A stretch of DNA of 64,000 nucleotides from Eustoma russellianum (Eukaryota > Streptophyta > Magnoliopsida > Gentianales > Gentianaceae). Under the pieces are notes generated by a model. It worked only from the letters and a program-made list of their open reading frames with translations, had not been told where the DNA came from and searched no databases. Positions 1-11,045 of the stretch are shown one piece after another; position 1 is the first letter of the stretch; every line of letters begins with the position of its first letter. The translations under genes were made by a program, and so were the position numbers. Where the stretch lies: positions 12,054,918 through 12,118,917 of the forward strand of contig AP025069.1 in NCBI GenBank assembly GCA_036186865.1, read 5' to 3'.

Positions 1-38
1 AAAGACACGAAATGAATGATAGTTAAAGGAGAACCTTT

Positions 39-50
39 GCTCTGATACCA
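39..50 (-). other. R1 primer-binding site (tRNA-iMet)
   Basis: gctctgatacca is the complement of TGGTATCAGAGC, the usual plant primer site for minus-strand DNA synthesis from initiator methionine tRNA. It lies three bases from the LTR end at 54. Confidence 0.85.
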
Positions 51-53
51 AAC

Positions 54-809
54 TGATGTGCGGTTGTCACGGCTAGTATGGATCGTCTCCTTTAACACTT
101 AGATCCTTAACGGTTGTAGGCAAGAGTTTAACTCCCTCCTAGCCGTTGATCACAAAGGTTTTTTTTGTTTGAGCCTTCCTCCTTCAAAAGTTACCCGTTT
201 CCCGAGCAAGTTTGCATCCTCTTGGAGGACCACACCTTTGATTTTGGATATCCCTAACAAGGTTGCTCACACCTTGATTGGATTCTAACTTTGATCTTCA
301 AAGAAACAAAGTAAACACTCAACTTGTTCTTAAGAAGAATCAAAAACAAAACTCACAAGTGTTTGTGAAGAGAAATAGGCTAAGAATTCTTATGAATCAA
401 TTCTCCAACTTTTCTTTTCTTTTCTCCAACAACCTTATAAGTCCTTAAAATAATTTTAATAAACATAGAAACATAATAAACAACCCTAAAGGCCTAACAA
501 GCTAAAAAGACTCAAGGTTTGGTCATGCAAGACCGAAAGAACAACCTTTACAAACAAGAAACTTTAAACAAACAACTCAATGAATGAAAGAAATAATACA
601 AACGACTCATATATGTTATACAACTCATAAAAACTCAAAGATTGGGCTCAAGTAAATAAACCCAACGGCACTCTTTGTTCACAGGCTCGTCTCGCACATA
701 TCTGAATAAGAATGCATCAACTTCTTGGCTCAAACTCTTTGTTATACTTCTTGTCTCTTGTCCTCGACTTGCCTCGTCTTTGTTGCCGCTTGGCACCTGT
801 ACCTCATCA
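54..809 (-). repeat. R1 5' LTR
   Basis: A 756-bp segment is bounded by tgatg and catca, the inverted TG...CA ends of an LTR. It begins three bases from the primer site and ends exactly where R2 LTR homology resumes. No second copy is in view, so the boundaries rest on the terminal bases, the primer site and the R2 junction. Confidence 0.7.
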
Positions 810-1402
810 GATCTCTAAGTTGGCGTGTGGATGGTTCAAGATTGTGGGTGAGAACTTGAAATTTAAGTCTCAAATTGGTTGAGACCTGAATTTAAATCAT
901 GGTTGAATTTGAATTCAAATCTAACTTCAAGTTTAAATTCAATTTGATCTCCATCTTTGAACTTCAAGTTGCCGCCCCCTTTGGAGATAATTTGAGCTAG
1001 ATTTTGAAAAGGAATTCCATCTCGGACACATTTGAACTTGTCTTTGTGGAGACAAACATTCTTCTCAAGACAACATTCTTTTTGTCTCCCTTTTTGAAAC
1101 ACACGTGTAGAATGCATCTTGGACCTCCATTTGGCTTGGAACTTCCATGTACCTAATTTACCTACAAAGCAAACACATAAAAACAAGGATCACAAGAAAA
1201 CTAGACTAAGTTCAAAACAAAGAATTCACAATGCACACACATACACGTTCATAGTGTAGGTTCAATGAAGTGAACCCAATGAACATTTGGTTCATCTTGA
1301 ACATGTTTGTACAAGAAGGTTCCAACTTGATGACTAAGTTCTCGAACCCTCCTTCTTGTCATAGGACTCGTGACCTCTTGATGGGATCCCCGATCCTCAT
1401 CA
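810..1402 (-). repeat. R2: broken 3' LTR, family G1
   Basis: The segment is homologous to the first ~600 bp of the G1 LTR (compare 57741-58340 on the plus strand), including the U3 Cys-rich open frame and the run of gaattcaa-type repeats. The LTR start is at 1402 (catca on the plus strand), next to a polypurine tract read on the minus strand. The distal half is lost or displaced leftwards by R1. R2 is the oldest layer seen. Confidence 0.8.
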
Positions 1403-1583
1403 ATCCCCCCTCCTCAAGAGGATTTGTCCTCGAATCGAAAGGATCATCAGTGAAAGGGGTGAGGTCAGCAACAATAAAAGTAGAAGAAATAGAATCATAC
1501 CTCTCGGGGAGATCAAGGATGTATGCATTATCACCTATGCGTTTTAAGACTTTGAATGGTCCATCTCCTTTAGGGAACAATTT
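1403..1583 (-). pseudogene. R2: C-terminal end of gypsy polyprotein (integrase tail)
   Basis: The last ~55 codons of a G1 polyprotein are open on the minus strand, with the family motifs GDGPFKVL, NAYILDLP, DLTPF and RTNPLEEGG. The frame passes through the polypurine tract (encoding EEGG) and on into the LTR, as in the other gypsy copies here. Upstream coding sequence is cut at 1583 by insertion of R3, with aattt (1579-1583) as the presumed target-site copy. Confidence 0.8.
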
Positions 1584-2743
1584 TGATGCCCAGCACTTTT
1601 CCAGAAAAAACCTGTATCAAGCTACACAATCGTTGCAAATAAGCTGGCTGGTGAGTAAGCAGCTTCAAAGGTAGTCATCTGCAAGCAAGTCAAGTTCAAA
1701 CAGGCATAACTCGTACATCGCACTCCACAAGACATCATTTTGGTGTCTAAGCACATCTACAGAAAAAGATCTACAACTTTCATTTGATCTACGAGAGCTA
1801 ATTTTTACTGAAAGGTTATGTTTTATCGCAAAGCAATTCAGAGGTCAAATTTCGACAGTTTTAGCTTCATTGTCTATTCAAGCAGCATTTCAACCAATCA
1901 GCTGCAAGGAGCTTATCCAGCACATTTGGGACGTCCTAAATAATATCCCAAAGCAAGGAAAAGCTGGACCAATCAAAAATCAAAGAGAAGAACAACTTTG
2001 CAACAAGAAGAATATTTCTGCCGAGAACCACTTGCCATGATCAATCATTTGTATCTTGTCTGTAGCTTGTCTAATTTTTCTTCTTTACTCCTATTGGACC
2101 ATATACATGTGTATCTTCCTTTAGAAGCTTAGTTTAGCTCATTTAAGTGATGCTTGAATTTAAACTTGAGGTTGCATCCTATCTTGTCTTCAAAAAGGAA
2201 GCCAAAATTGAGATGCAAGAATTCCTCAAAACATTCCTTTGAATAGAACATTCCCTTGGGACAACATTCTTCAAGACAAAGATTCCTTTGGACAGAACAT
2301 TATCTTGAGACAAACATTCCTTGGGGAAAAAATATTCTCTGGATAAAGGCTGCTCTAAACATTCTCTAGATCATGCCCTTTGAACCTCATCTTCAAAAAC
2401 ATTCTCTTCGACCTTCAAATTGCCAACATTCCTTTTGTCTCCTTTTGGTGAACATGCCTTTAAAAGTGATTCTAGAACTCCGTTTGACTTGAAATTTAGC
2501 ATGTACCTGCTTTCTTACAAGACAAACACATAGAAACAAGGATCACAAGAAAACAAGACAAAAATCAAAATAAAAACACACTCACACACTCAAGGTATCT
2601 AATGTTCATAGTGTAGGTTCAATAAGGTGAACCCAATAAACCTCAGGTTCATCTCGCACATGCCTATACAAGAAGGTTCCAACTTGATGTCCAAGTTATC
2701 TATCTCTCCTTCTTGTTATAGGACCTATGATCTCCTGATGGGA
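1584..2743 (-). repeat. R3 3' LTR
   Basis: The segment is bounded by tgatgccc at 1584 and the R4 insertion point at 2743. The part near 2590-2743 aligns with the start of the G1 LTR and the following polypurine tract (48338 on). The part 2190-2590 is nearly the same as the patch at 62102-62480. The outer end does not match the 5' LTR start at 63912, so the LTR is either of a different subfamily or recombinant. 1590-2150 was not recognised elsewhere in the window. Confidence 0.6.
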
Positions 2744-3681
2744 TGATGAGGCTCAAGAGCCTTCTCATGATAATCTTTCACAAGGACCCTCCAACGAGAC
2801 ACATATGGGTCCCTTTACAAGAAGCCAAACGAGACGACTAGGTTTTGACACTGGGGCTTTCTTGACAAGGCATGTGCAAGAGATGTCAACACATGGTGGG
2901 CAGCATTGGGTGCTCATCATTGAGGCCGTGACTTGATTATCCTTGAGCCTATTGATGTAAGGGTTGATGGGAGGGTAGGATGGTCATTTCATGCGTTGTT
3001 GCCATAATATCGAGTCTAGTTGTTTGAGTTGTCTTTGTTTTGGGTCTAGTATCTTTTATAGCGTCTTTAATATGTGTTTCTAGTGCTAATGGCTGTGTTT
3101 GAGTGTTTTCTAAGGTGACAAGGCTAAATAAGGAAGGTGGCTTGAAGAGTCCCTATCTTTCAGGAAGACAGCCGGACACCAGTTGGTATTTTGGATGCCC
3201 AGGTCGGGATACTGATCCAATTGGGTTCAAACTACTTGGAGGTCTTATATAACTCAATTTGGGACGATTTTGATGTTTTTCACTATTCTTAATTCGGGCT
3301 AGAAGATGGACTAAAATCAGATGCAAGTTGGGAGTCCAGAATGGAAAGTACTGAAGTTCACTGGATGGATACCTAGTATTTAGAAGCCCGTATCTCTGCA
3401 AGAAGAGTCCAAATGAGGTGATTCAAAAGCCCAAATTCAAGAGAATTTTATGAGCTACAACTTTGATGAAGAGTGCAAACCCTAATTCGGCGTTTAGAAG
3501 CGGGTATAAGTCAACAACCGACAGGATGTATTCCAGGACTAGATTTTAGGGATTTGGATTATGTAATCTTCCTTGATTAGCTTTGACTTATCTTTTATGT
3601 AGATTTGATTGAGATTCATAGGTAGTAATGTGAAGACTTTGATTTATCATTTATCTTTTAGGAATAGCCAAAATATAGCTT

Positions 3682-3689
3682 TATATAAG
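3682..3689 (+). promoter_or_regulatory. R4 LTR TATA box
   Basis: tatataag lies about 370 bp before the LTR end, a usual U3/R position. The same sequence is in the 3' LTR at 47957-47964. Confidence 0.6.
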
Positions 3690-4036
3690 GTAGGAAATGT
3701 AGCAAGAGAAGACAGTTTTTCTCAGAATTTCGATTTCAGGTTTCATACCAAACTTTTGGTAACTTTGTGCTTGCAACCGTGAGTTGCTTGTTGAGTGTTT
3801 TCCTTTGATTTTCACAAATTCAAAATCAAGGCTAGATCCAATGAAGGTTTGAGCAAACTTAGCTGGTGAATCACAATCCAAGGATACGGAACGACGTGTT
3901 GGATTGAGAGATTTGAATTGCTCGACGCAGATGACGTTTATTTCTCTTGTCCAAGAAGGTGGCGTTTGCACCATTGTCCCACGCAAGGGTTGATCAAAGG
4001 TGTCTTTTGGAGTTGAAAGAAGCGATCATCAATTTC

Positions 4037-4055
4037 ATACGATCCAAAATCGTAT
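4037..4055 (+). other. U5-end inverted repeat next to the primer site
   Basis: Eight-base arms, atacgatc and aatcgtat, are separated by caa. The arms are perfect in the R4 3' LTR, both R8 LTRs and the R9 5' LTR. In the RNA this would form a hairpin directly before the primer site. Confidence 0.6.
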
Positions 4056-4060
4056 CAATG

Positions 4061-4072
4061 TGGTATCAGAGC
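4061..4072 (+). other. R4 primer-binding site (tRNA-iMet)
   Basis: TGGTATCAGAGC lies three bases after the LTR end and is the start point of minus-strand synthesis. Confidence 0.9.
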
Positions 4073-5805
4073 AAAGGTTTCTTCTTTACAATTCAAATAT
4101 TCTTTAATTATTCTGCCTTGATTCTTCATCATCCCTCAGTTTCGTCAGTTTTTTCATCTTTCGAATTTTTCATTCAGCTCTCCATACAAGCAAATTCTTG
4201 AATCCATAGCTTAAATCCCTCTCTGATAACTTTCGTTTAGTCAAGGAAAAAGTCCCAGAACATACAAAAAAATTACTCTTTTTGGACTTTTATTAGAACC
4301 CCGCTGATTGCCTACATCCCCATGTATGCACATGTAACTTAACTATTGCAAGGGACCTTTGTCCTCTTGCTTGACTCACGGCATATTCACTCTCTTATAT
4401 ACAAAAAACAAAAAAAAAAACAAAAACAAAGCTGCGTTTTTGTCAACACATAGAAAGCAAAAAAAAGAAACAAAGTCCAATTTTTTGCTTCAGTCCACGT
4501 TTCCTTTACCTCCATCACACATACCTTCCTTTTTGTTTGACTCACGTTTTATCTATTCAGCTATAAAGAAAAAAAAGAGGCATACCATTGGATTTTGCTG
4601 TGGACAGTACATGCGTACAAAAGTTTGGACCTTGCAAAGATTTTGTACTCTTAACATTTCAAGGTCAATTCTTTATACACACTTAACAATAGGGTTCATT
4701 GTATTAGGTTCTAAAGTCAGCCATATCATATAAATCTAATCCATTTCTTAAAAGGTGCTACTTAGTGTCACTCGTAAATCTTGTTGCTAACGAAGCTTTT
4801 AGTTGATCATAGACTTGTGTGACATTGATTACAATGTTTGCTTGATTTATATTGCATATGTCTTGTATCCAAGGATATTTTACTACCCGTGATCAACCAC
4901 CATACACTTTTCAGTTTCAACCTGGTCACAATAGATGAAAACAATTCACTACCAATAGAATTCCTTTAACAACTAGAAATCAACGGACAGAAGTGTGAAT
5001 GACATAGAAGTTGAATTTCAATCAGCTTCTTCTAGTGCTTGAACAAGATAACCAATTCGATACTGGAGTTTGGCATTCTCAGCAGCAAGTTTTCTTTTGT
5101 CGATCTAGTATCACAGGAAGCCTTTCCACATGCCGCAACTCCAAGCACGATCTCATCTCCATACAGAAGTGTAACATAAGCCATCGACAGGGCCAAAAAA
5201 ACTGCAAGTTGGGACAAATTGCAAATTGATTGATAAAGAGCATCAAGTTGTTGATAATATTTTGTGCATATCAGGTTACATTCAAGTCCCAGAACCGTGC
5301 CTTTTGAATCCACAAAAACACCACACCTTTCATTATCTTTAGACTTGGATACTTGATTGTTGTATTTGAATCAACAAATTGTAATTAATTTGCAAAAGGC
5401 TAAGGTTAACTAAAGATTGCCCAGGGCAACCCTTAGTTTTCTTTGGCTCATCCTTTGACGTAATTTTTTTGGTTTCCTTTTCCTTTGATTCTTAGAAGGT
5501 TAATTGTGTTAACTTGTCCTTTTACTTGGCTTGTACCTTTGCTTATTAGTTGCTGAAATTTGGGTGATACATTGGAGGAAAAAAAAGGTGCAGTTGATCA
5601 TCAGATTGTGTTAGCCACTTGAGAAGCTTGCTTTGGTTGTATCTAGCTCAAGATTGGCCAAGGGAAGCAAAAATTTGAGTGACTATACAAGAGCGAGAGA
5701 GGAACATACACTTTGATTTTTATTTTCACTTACGTAACGAAATCTCTTTTGTCTTTGTGTTAGTTTTCTTTTTCTTGTTTTCTTTGTTTCGTTTCAGGAG
5801 AAAAG
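4073..5805 (+). other. R4 untranslated leader with conserved blocks
   Basis: This 1.7-kb leader has no convincing gene. Three parts recur in the other elements: a 28-nt block at 4778-4805 (atcttgttgcta...ttttagttg), a 27-nt inverted repeat at 5410-5436, and the 13-mer tctttgtgttagt at 5752-5764. The last ends 41 nt before the gag ATG. The stretch 5400-5800 is closely similar to the leaders of R7, R8 and R9. Confidence 0.7.
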
Positions 5806-7015
5806 ATGTCATCAACCAATTCCGTAGCGGAGGATACAAGGATTGAAGTGTCTCTTGAAAAGGTACTAGAGAAGCTACAAGAAATCTCTAGCAAGGTTGA
5901 GGAGTTGGACCGAAGGACTTCCAGCCAAAACTCGGCACACGCGCATTTACAAAGCCATGGACAAACATCACGTGGAGAGAGGCCAGAGGATCTGTTGCCA
6001 TGGGAAGCCGAGGACGGTCAGATCGAGGGAAAGCGCCCATGAGACATCGTGAGCCAAGAGAAGAATATCCACCACAAGAGTTTTACAACGAAGAGATAGA
6101 TGAGGCACAAGCTTGGCCCCAAGGCCGAGCGCAAGCAAGGAGAGCGCCACCGCAAGAGGATGATTTTCTCAAAACTAAGAAGAACATTCCTTCCTTTTAC
6201 GGTAAGAGTGATCCCGAAGCATACCTTGAGTGGGAGAAGAAGGTCGATCTTATTTATTCATGCACAAACTACTCTAAATGGCAAAAGGTACGTTATGGTA
6301 GCATTGAATTCATGGAATATGCATTAATTTGGTGGGATCAAATTCAAAATATAAGAAGAAGAATCATGAGACTTGGGATGAAATGAAATACGAAATGAGA
6401 AAAATATTTATTCCTGAGTCGTATGAACGTACTTTACATCAAAGATTGCAGGGGCTCACACAGGGGTCTAAAAGTGTTGATGAGTATTTTAAAGAACTTA
6501 AAATCTTAATGATAAGAACCAACACAATAGAACCCGAGGAGGTAACTATGGCGCGATTTTTAGGAGGACTAAACAGGGAGATTGGCTTCCAGCTTGAGCT
6601 TACGAACTACGTAAATCTGGACTCTATGGTACACAAAGCTCAACAGATCGAAAGACAGTTAAAGGTACGTTCTTCTGCTAGTGGTTACGATTTTAGAACT
6701 AATGTGTCTTCTTCCACTAGAATGCAGCCTTGGTCGAATCCTACTGGGGGGAACGGTCAGCCAAACATAACCACGCCTACCTGAGGACCAAGTCAAGCTC
6801 CAAGCAAGATGAATCCCTCTCCAGCGGGAGGTGACAAAGGAAAGAATAGGGCCGAAGAGAGCAAGGCAGGAAGCCCAACCCCTAGATTCCAAGATATTTA
6901 GTGCTTCAAGTGCCAAGGTAGGGGCCATTATGCGAAAGAATGCCATAATCCCAAGAGGATCATGTACCTAGATGATACGCAAGAGTACTACACTGATGAA
7001 AGTGAGGAAGAAATT
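5806..7015 (+). pseudogene. R4 gag (broken)
   Basis: Gag is the structural capsid-nucleocapsid protein. The start at 5806 (MSSTNSVAEDTR...) follows the conserved leader box, and R7 Gag begins with a related sequence. The capsid part is readable as FLKTK...PSFYGKSDPEAYLEWE and then SVDEYFKEL...MARFLGGLNREI. The frame changes near 6000 and again near 6340. In-frame stops follow at 6782-6784 and 6899-6901, and then one CCHC zinc knuckle from 6902 (CFKCQGRGHYAKEC). An acidic tail ends at about 7015, where protease sequence is missing. Confidence 0.85.
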
Positions 7016-9609
7016 TGCCTTTGATTGATCACCCCACCCGTATAGGCTATCTTGGTTAAATGATTGTTGAAAATTAAGTGTGTCCAAACAAGTTATGCTT
7101 TCCTTTTCTATCGGTTGTTACAAAGATGATATTTTGTGTGATGTTGTACCTATGCATGCTAGTCATATCATTCTAGGTAGGCCCCGGCAGTTTGACAAAC
7201 ATGTTACTTATGATGGTCGTCCCGATGTCTATTCATTTAAGTTTAACAACAAGATGTTCAAACTTCATGCATTTTCACCGCACAAAGTTTTTGAGGATCA
7301 CCAAAGAAGAAACAAAAGTTAGAATGATCCAAAAGAAAAAGTGGCCAAATGGAGGTTCTTAGAGGACCTCAAAAAGGGAAAGAGGAGCCATGGAGAAAGC
7401 TCCAGGGCCTTCGCGAAGGGCACCAGGCCCGCGGACATGACCCCCACACCCCCATCCCCTTCACTCGTTACTCATCCACCCACAAAACATGCGTTCTTTG
7501 CGAAGCCTAGTGAAGTTACCCATGAATTGCATTCTCATAAGATTGTTTATGTGTTTTTGTTCAAAGAGAGCGTTGACTGCCTATTTTCTAGAGATGACTT
7601 ACCGACTTCTTTACCCAATGGTGTCGTGACCTTACTAGAGGAGTATTCCGATCTGTTTCCCGATGAAGAACCCCCAGGACTATCCCCACTGCGAGGCATT
7701 GAACACCAAATAGATTTCATTCCAGGGGCCACACTTCCTAATAGGCCATCCTATAGGGCAAACCCCGAGGAAACGACGGAAATTCAGAGACGGGTAGAGG
7801 AGCTTTTGAGTAAGGGCAAGATAAGAGAGAGTATGAGCCCATGTACTGTACCCGTGATAGTAGTCCCTAAGAAAGACGGAAGCTGGCGAATGTGTGTGGC
7901 TTGTAGAGCCATCAATAAAATCACAGTGAAGTATAGATACCCAATCCCTAGAGTTGATGATATGCTCGACATGTTGCAGAGTGCTAGGTACTTTACTAAT
8001 ATTGATCTTAAGAGTGGCTACTTTCAAGTAAGGATAAAGGAGGGAGATGAGTGGAAAACGGCTTTCAAAGCAAAATTTGGATCGTATAAGTCATTAGTGA
8101 TGCCGTTTGGTTTAACTAATGCACCAGTACATTCATGAGGTTGATGAATGAAGTTTTGAGAGCTTTTATTGGCAAGTTTGTCGTAGTGTACTTCGACGAC
8201 ATTCTGATTTATTCTAGGCACTTGCTTGACCATCTCGACCATCTAAAAGCAGTTTTTGACACACTTAGGAAACAACAACTGTTTGCCAACTTTAAAAAGT
8301 GTTCTTTTTGTATGGAGAAAGTTGTGTTCCTAGGATTCGTAGTGAGTGCTTCAGGGATAGAAATAGACCAGGATAAGGTGAACTCCATCATAGAATGGCC
8401 CACGCCCAAAACCGTGGGAGAGGTTAGGAGCTTCCATGGTCTGGCAAGCTTCTACCGGCGTTTTGTGAAGGACATCTCTACAATAGCCGCACCATTAAAC
8501 GAGATTGTCAAGAAGGATGTTGGGTTCCATCGGGGAGAAGCTCAGCAAAAGGCCATTGACGAATTGAAGGTAAGACTCATCTCAGCCCCCATCTTACGAT
8601 TACCTAACTTTGAAGAGACTTTTGAGATTGAGTGCGATGCTAGTGGGGTTGGGATAGGTGCCATTCTTACACAAGGAAAGAAGCCTATTGCATACTTTAG
8701 TGAAAAGTTAAAAGGTGCATCATTGAATTATTCCACTTATGACAAAGAACTGTATGCATTAGTGCGGTCTTTGCAAACTTGGCAACATTACTTGCAACCT
8801 AAGGAATTCGTAATCCACACTGATCATCAGAGCCTTAAGTACCTTAAAAGCCAAGGAAAATTGAATAAGAGGCATGCAAAGTGGGTAGAGTTCATTGAGC
8901 AATTTCCTTATGTCATTAGATACAAGCAAGGTAAGGATAACATTGTGGCAGATACATTGTCCAAGAGATACACTTTAATCACTAAGTTGTCATCACATTT
9001 GCTTGGGTTTGAGCACGTTAAGGAAATGTACAATGATGATATTGATTTTGGATCCATTTACGATGCATGTCTTGATTCACCCTTTGGTAAGTTCTATTTA
9101 CAGAAAGATATCTGTTTAGGGCACAACGATTGTGCATACCGAGGGGATCTATGCGAGAGTTGCTTGCGAGAGAGGCTCATGGAGGCAGACTAATGGGACA
9201 CTTTGGGGTTTTTAAGACTTTGGAAACCCTAAAAGATCACTTCTTTTGGCCCCACATGAGAATGGATGTGGAGAGAGTTTATGGGAGTTGCCTCACCTGT
9301 AAGCAAGCAAAATCAACCACGCACCCCCATGTACTTTATACTCCCTTGACCGTACCTTCTTCACCATGGGTAGACTTGTCTATGGACTTCACCTTAGGCT
9401 TGCCTAGGTCTCCAACTGGGATGGATAGTGTGTTTGTTGTCGTAGATCGATTTTCTAAGATGGCACACTTATTGCATGCAAGAAAGCCGATGATGCTTCC
9501 CATGTTGCACACTTGCTCTTCAAAGAAGTTTTCCGTTTGTATGGTATGCCTTGCACAATTGTGAGTGATAGGGATACTAAGTTTTTGAGTCATTTTTGGA
9601 GAGTCCTTT
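7016..9609 (+). pseudogene. R4 pol, 5' part: PR remnant, RT, RNase H, IN
   Basis: Protease starts beyond its active site: the DSG segment seen in the other copies is deleted near 7015, and only the later part (KDDILCDVVPMHAS..., LGRP) remains at 7080-7322. RT covers 7700-8450 with PVIVVPKKDGSWRMC and YFDD at 8189-8200. One base is missing near 8128 (between NAP and the next MRLMNEV), shifting frame. RNase H follows (IECDASGVGIG, HTDHQSLKYL). The IN zinc region and core (AHGGRLMGHF..., CLTCKQAK, VDLSMDF, VSDRDTKF) change frame near 9150 and 9470. At 9609 the integrase core is interrupted by R5 and resumes at 46372. Confidence 0.88.
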
Positions 9610-11044
9610 TGATGCGTGCAAGGCGTGGGCTCCAACAATTCCATCTTCCAAACGTCCTTCACAAAGGGTTAGGCACAAGGAAGAAGATTTCCCATTGCTT
9701 CCTTAGTGATAAAAACGTGTGGATCAAATGAGCAAGACCAACACTTCAAAATGGTCGTGATCAGGCAAACCAATATGGCCCTCCTGGACGGCACCTTTTA
9801 GCAATGGCAACACCTTCAAGATGCTCGACCTTGAAGGATCTTAACTTAGGTTTTTAATGCAAAACCAAGAAAACAAAGTCTCACACAAAGTGAAGGAAAT
9901 ATCAAGAAATTTTATTCATCAAAAGTTGTGTACAAATCGGCCAAGGGTGGGCTATTTATAGATGCCTAAAGAACTTTAAAAAAACCAGATATTATCTAAA
10001 AGAAATAGCTAGAAAACATTTGAATTGAACTTGAATTTGCTAATTGTTTGAAATCAAAAAATAACTAGAAAATCCTAGCTAAAAATCGTTTGAATGCCTC
10101 CTTTGTTCAACCGTGTATTTGGTCATCAACTGAGGCCTTGGAGAACTGATTTAATGAGTAAGATGGGTTGAACTTGAATTCAAAAGTTGGGTGAAGTTTG
10201 AATTCAAGTTGAGTTTGAATTAGAGTGCACCTTGAATTTGCTTGTTGTCTATCCTCATCCATCATTCCAGCCGTGTCTTTGATGGAGAATGGAGATTAGA
10301 AAATCTGATTTGATGATGATAAGCTGGTTGGAATTGAATTTAAATGATGGTTGAAGTTTGAATTCAAATTGAGTTTCAATTTGAATTCAAACTTGGATTC
10401 AATTTGAATTGGATTCTATCCTTCCTTTATCCTTCAAAATGGCTTGTACCTAGCTGGATATGCTGGCCGAAATCCTCTTACAATTTAAGTCTCCAATTGG
10501 TTGAGACTTGAATTCAAATTATGGTTGAATTTAAATTCAAGTTTAACTTCAATTTGATCTTCATCTTCTCTTCAACTTCGGCCAGCCCCTTTTGATCCTT
10601 GGAGATAATTTTGAGTTCAATTTTGAAAAGAGGAATCCATTTTGGACACATTTGAATTTGTCTTTGTGGAGACAAACATTCTCCTCAAGACAACATTCCT
10701 TTTGTCTCCCATTTTTCAACATACGGCTGCATTCCTCCTTTTTGGGCCTCCATTTTATTTGGATCTTGCATGTACCTAATTTACCTACAAAGCAAACACA
10801 TAAAACAAAGATCACAAGAAAACAAGACAAACTTTAAAATAAAGACACACGCACACTCATAGGCTCAAAGGGCTTAAAGGGCGGGTTCAATGAAATGAAC
10901 CCATGGAACCTTAGGTCATCTTGAACATGCTTATACAAGAAGGTTCCAACTTGATGACAAAGTTCTCTTGCCCTCCTTCTTGTCATAGGGCCCTTGACCT
11001 CTTGATGGGATCTTTGATTCTCATCGGACCCTTGATCCTCATCA
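9610..11044 (-). repeat. R5 3' LTR
   Basis: A 1435-bp LTR is bounded by tgatgcgtg and cctcatca and is nearly the same as the interrupted 5' LTR. A TATA box reads ctataaatag on the minus strand (9952-9961). The U3 holds a Cys-rich open frame (10561-10830, minus) also seen in R2 and R10, and an AT-rich stretch of gaattcaa-type repeats at about 10190-10560. Confidence 0.88.
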
Positions 11045-11045
11045 A

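Larger units (their letters stand above)
1..809 (-). mobile_element. R1: partial LTR retrotransposon (5' LTR plus primer site)
   Basis: A minus-strand element runs off the left edge. Only its 5' LTR (54-809) and the first internal bases, with the primer site at 39-50, are in view. On its right it abuts the broken LTR of R2, so R1 inserted there; gatct at 810-814 would be its right target-site copy. I did not recognise this LTR elsewhere in the window. Family and coding capacity cannot be judged. Confidence 0.75.
2744..4057 (+). repeat. R4 5' LTR
   Basis: The LTR begins tgatgaggctc and ends cgtatca, three bases before the primer site. A TATA-like tatataag lies at 3682-3689, so transcription should start near 3715. 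The U5 end carries an inverted repeat, atacgatc-caa-aatcgtat, at 4037-4055 with one mismatch. The partner LTR is 47020-48332. Open stretches inside it (for example 3153-3401 and 3681-3986) are on the opposite strand and are not considered genes. Confidence 0.9.

Noticed and set aside
39..50. gctctgatacca sites as parts of tRNA genes
   Set aside because: Only the 12-base complement of the tRNA end is present; no cloverleaf surrounds any copy. They are primer sites.
1590..2150. A host gene fragment between R2 and the recognised LTR part of R3
   Set aside because: No open frame or splice pattern is visible and the stretch is bounded by an LTR end; best treated as LTR sequence of unknown subfamily.
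10190..10560. gaattcaa-rich stretch as a satellite or microsatellite array
   Set aside because: It is a degenerate AT-rich part of the G1 LTR, present once per LTR at the same place.
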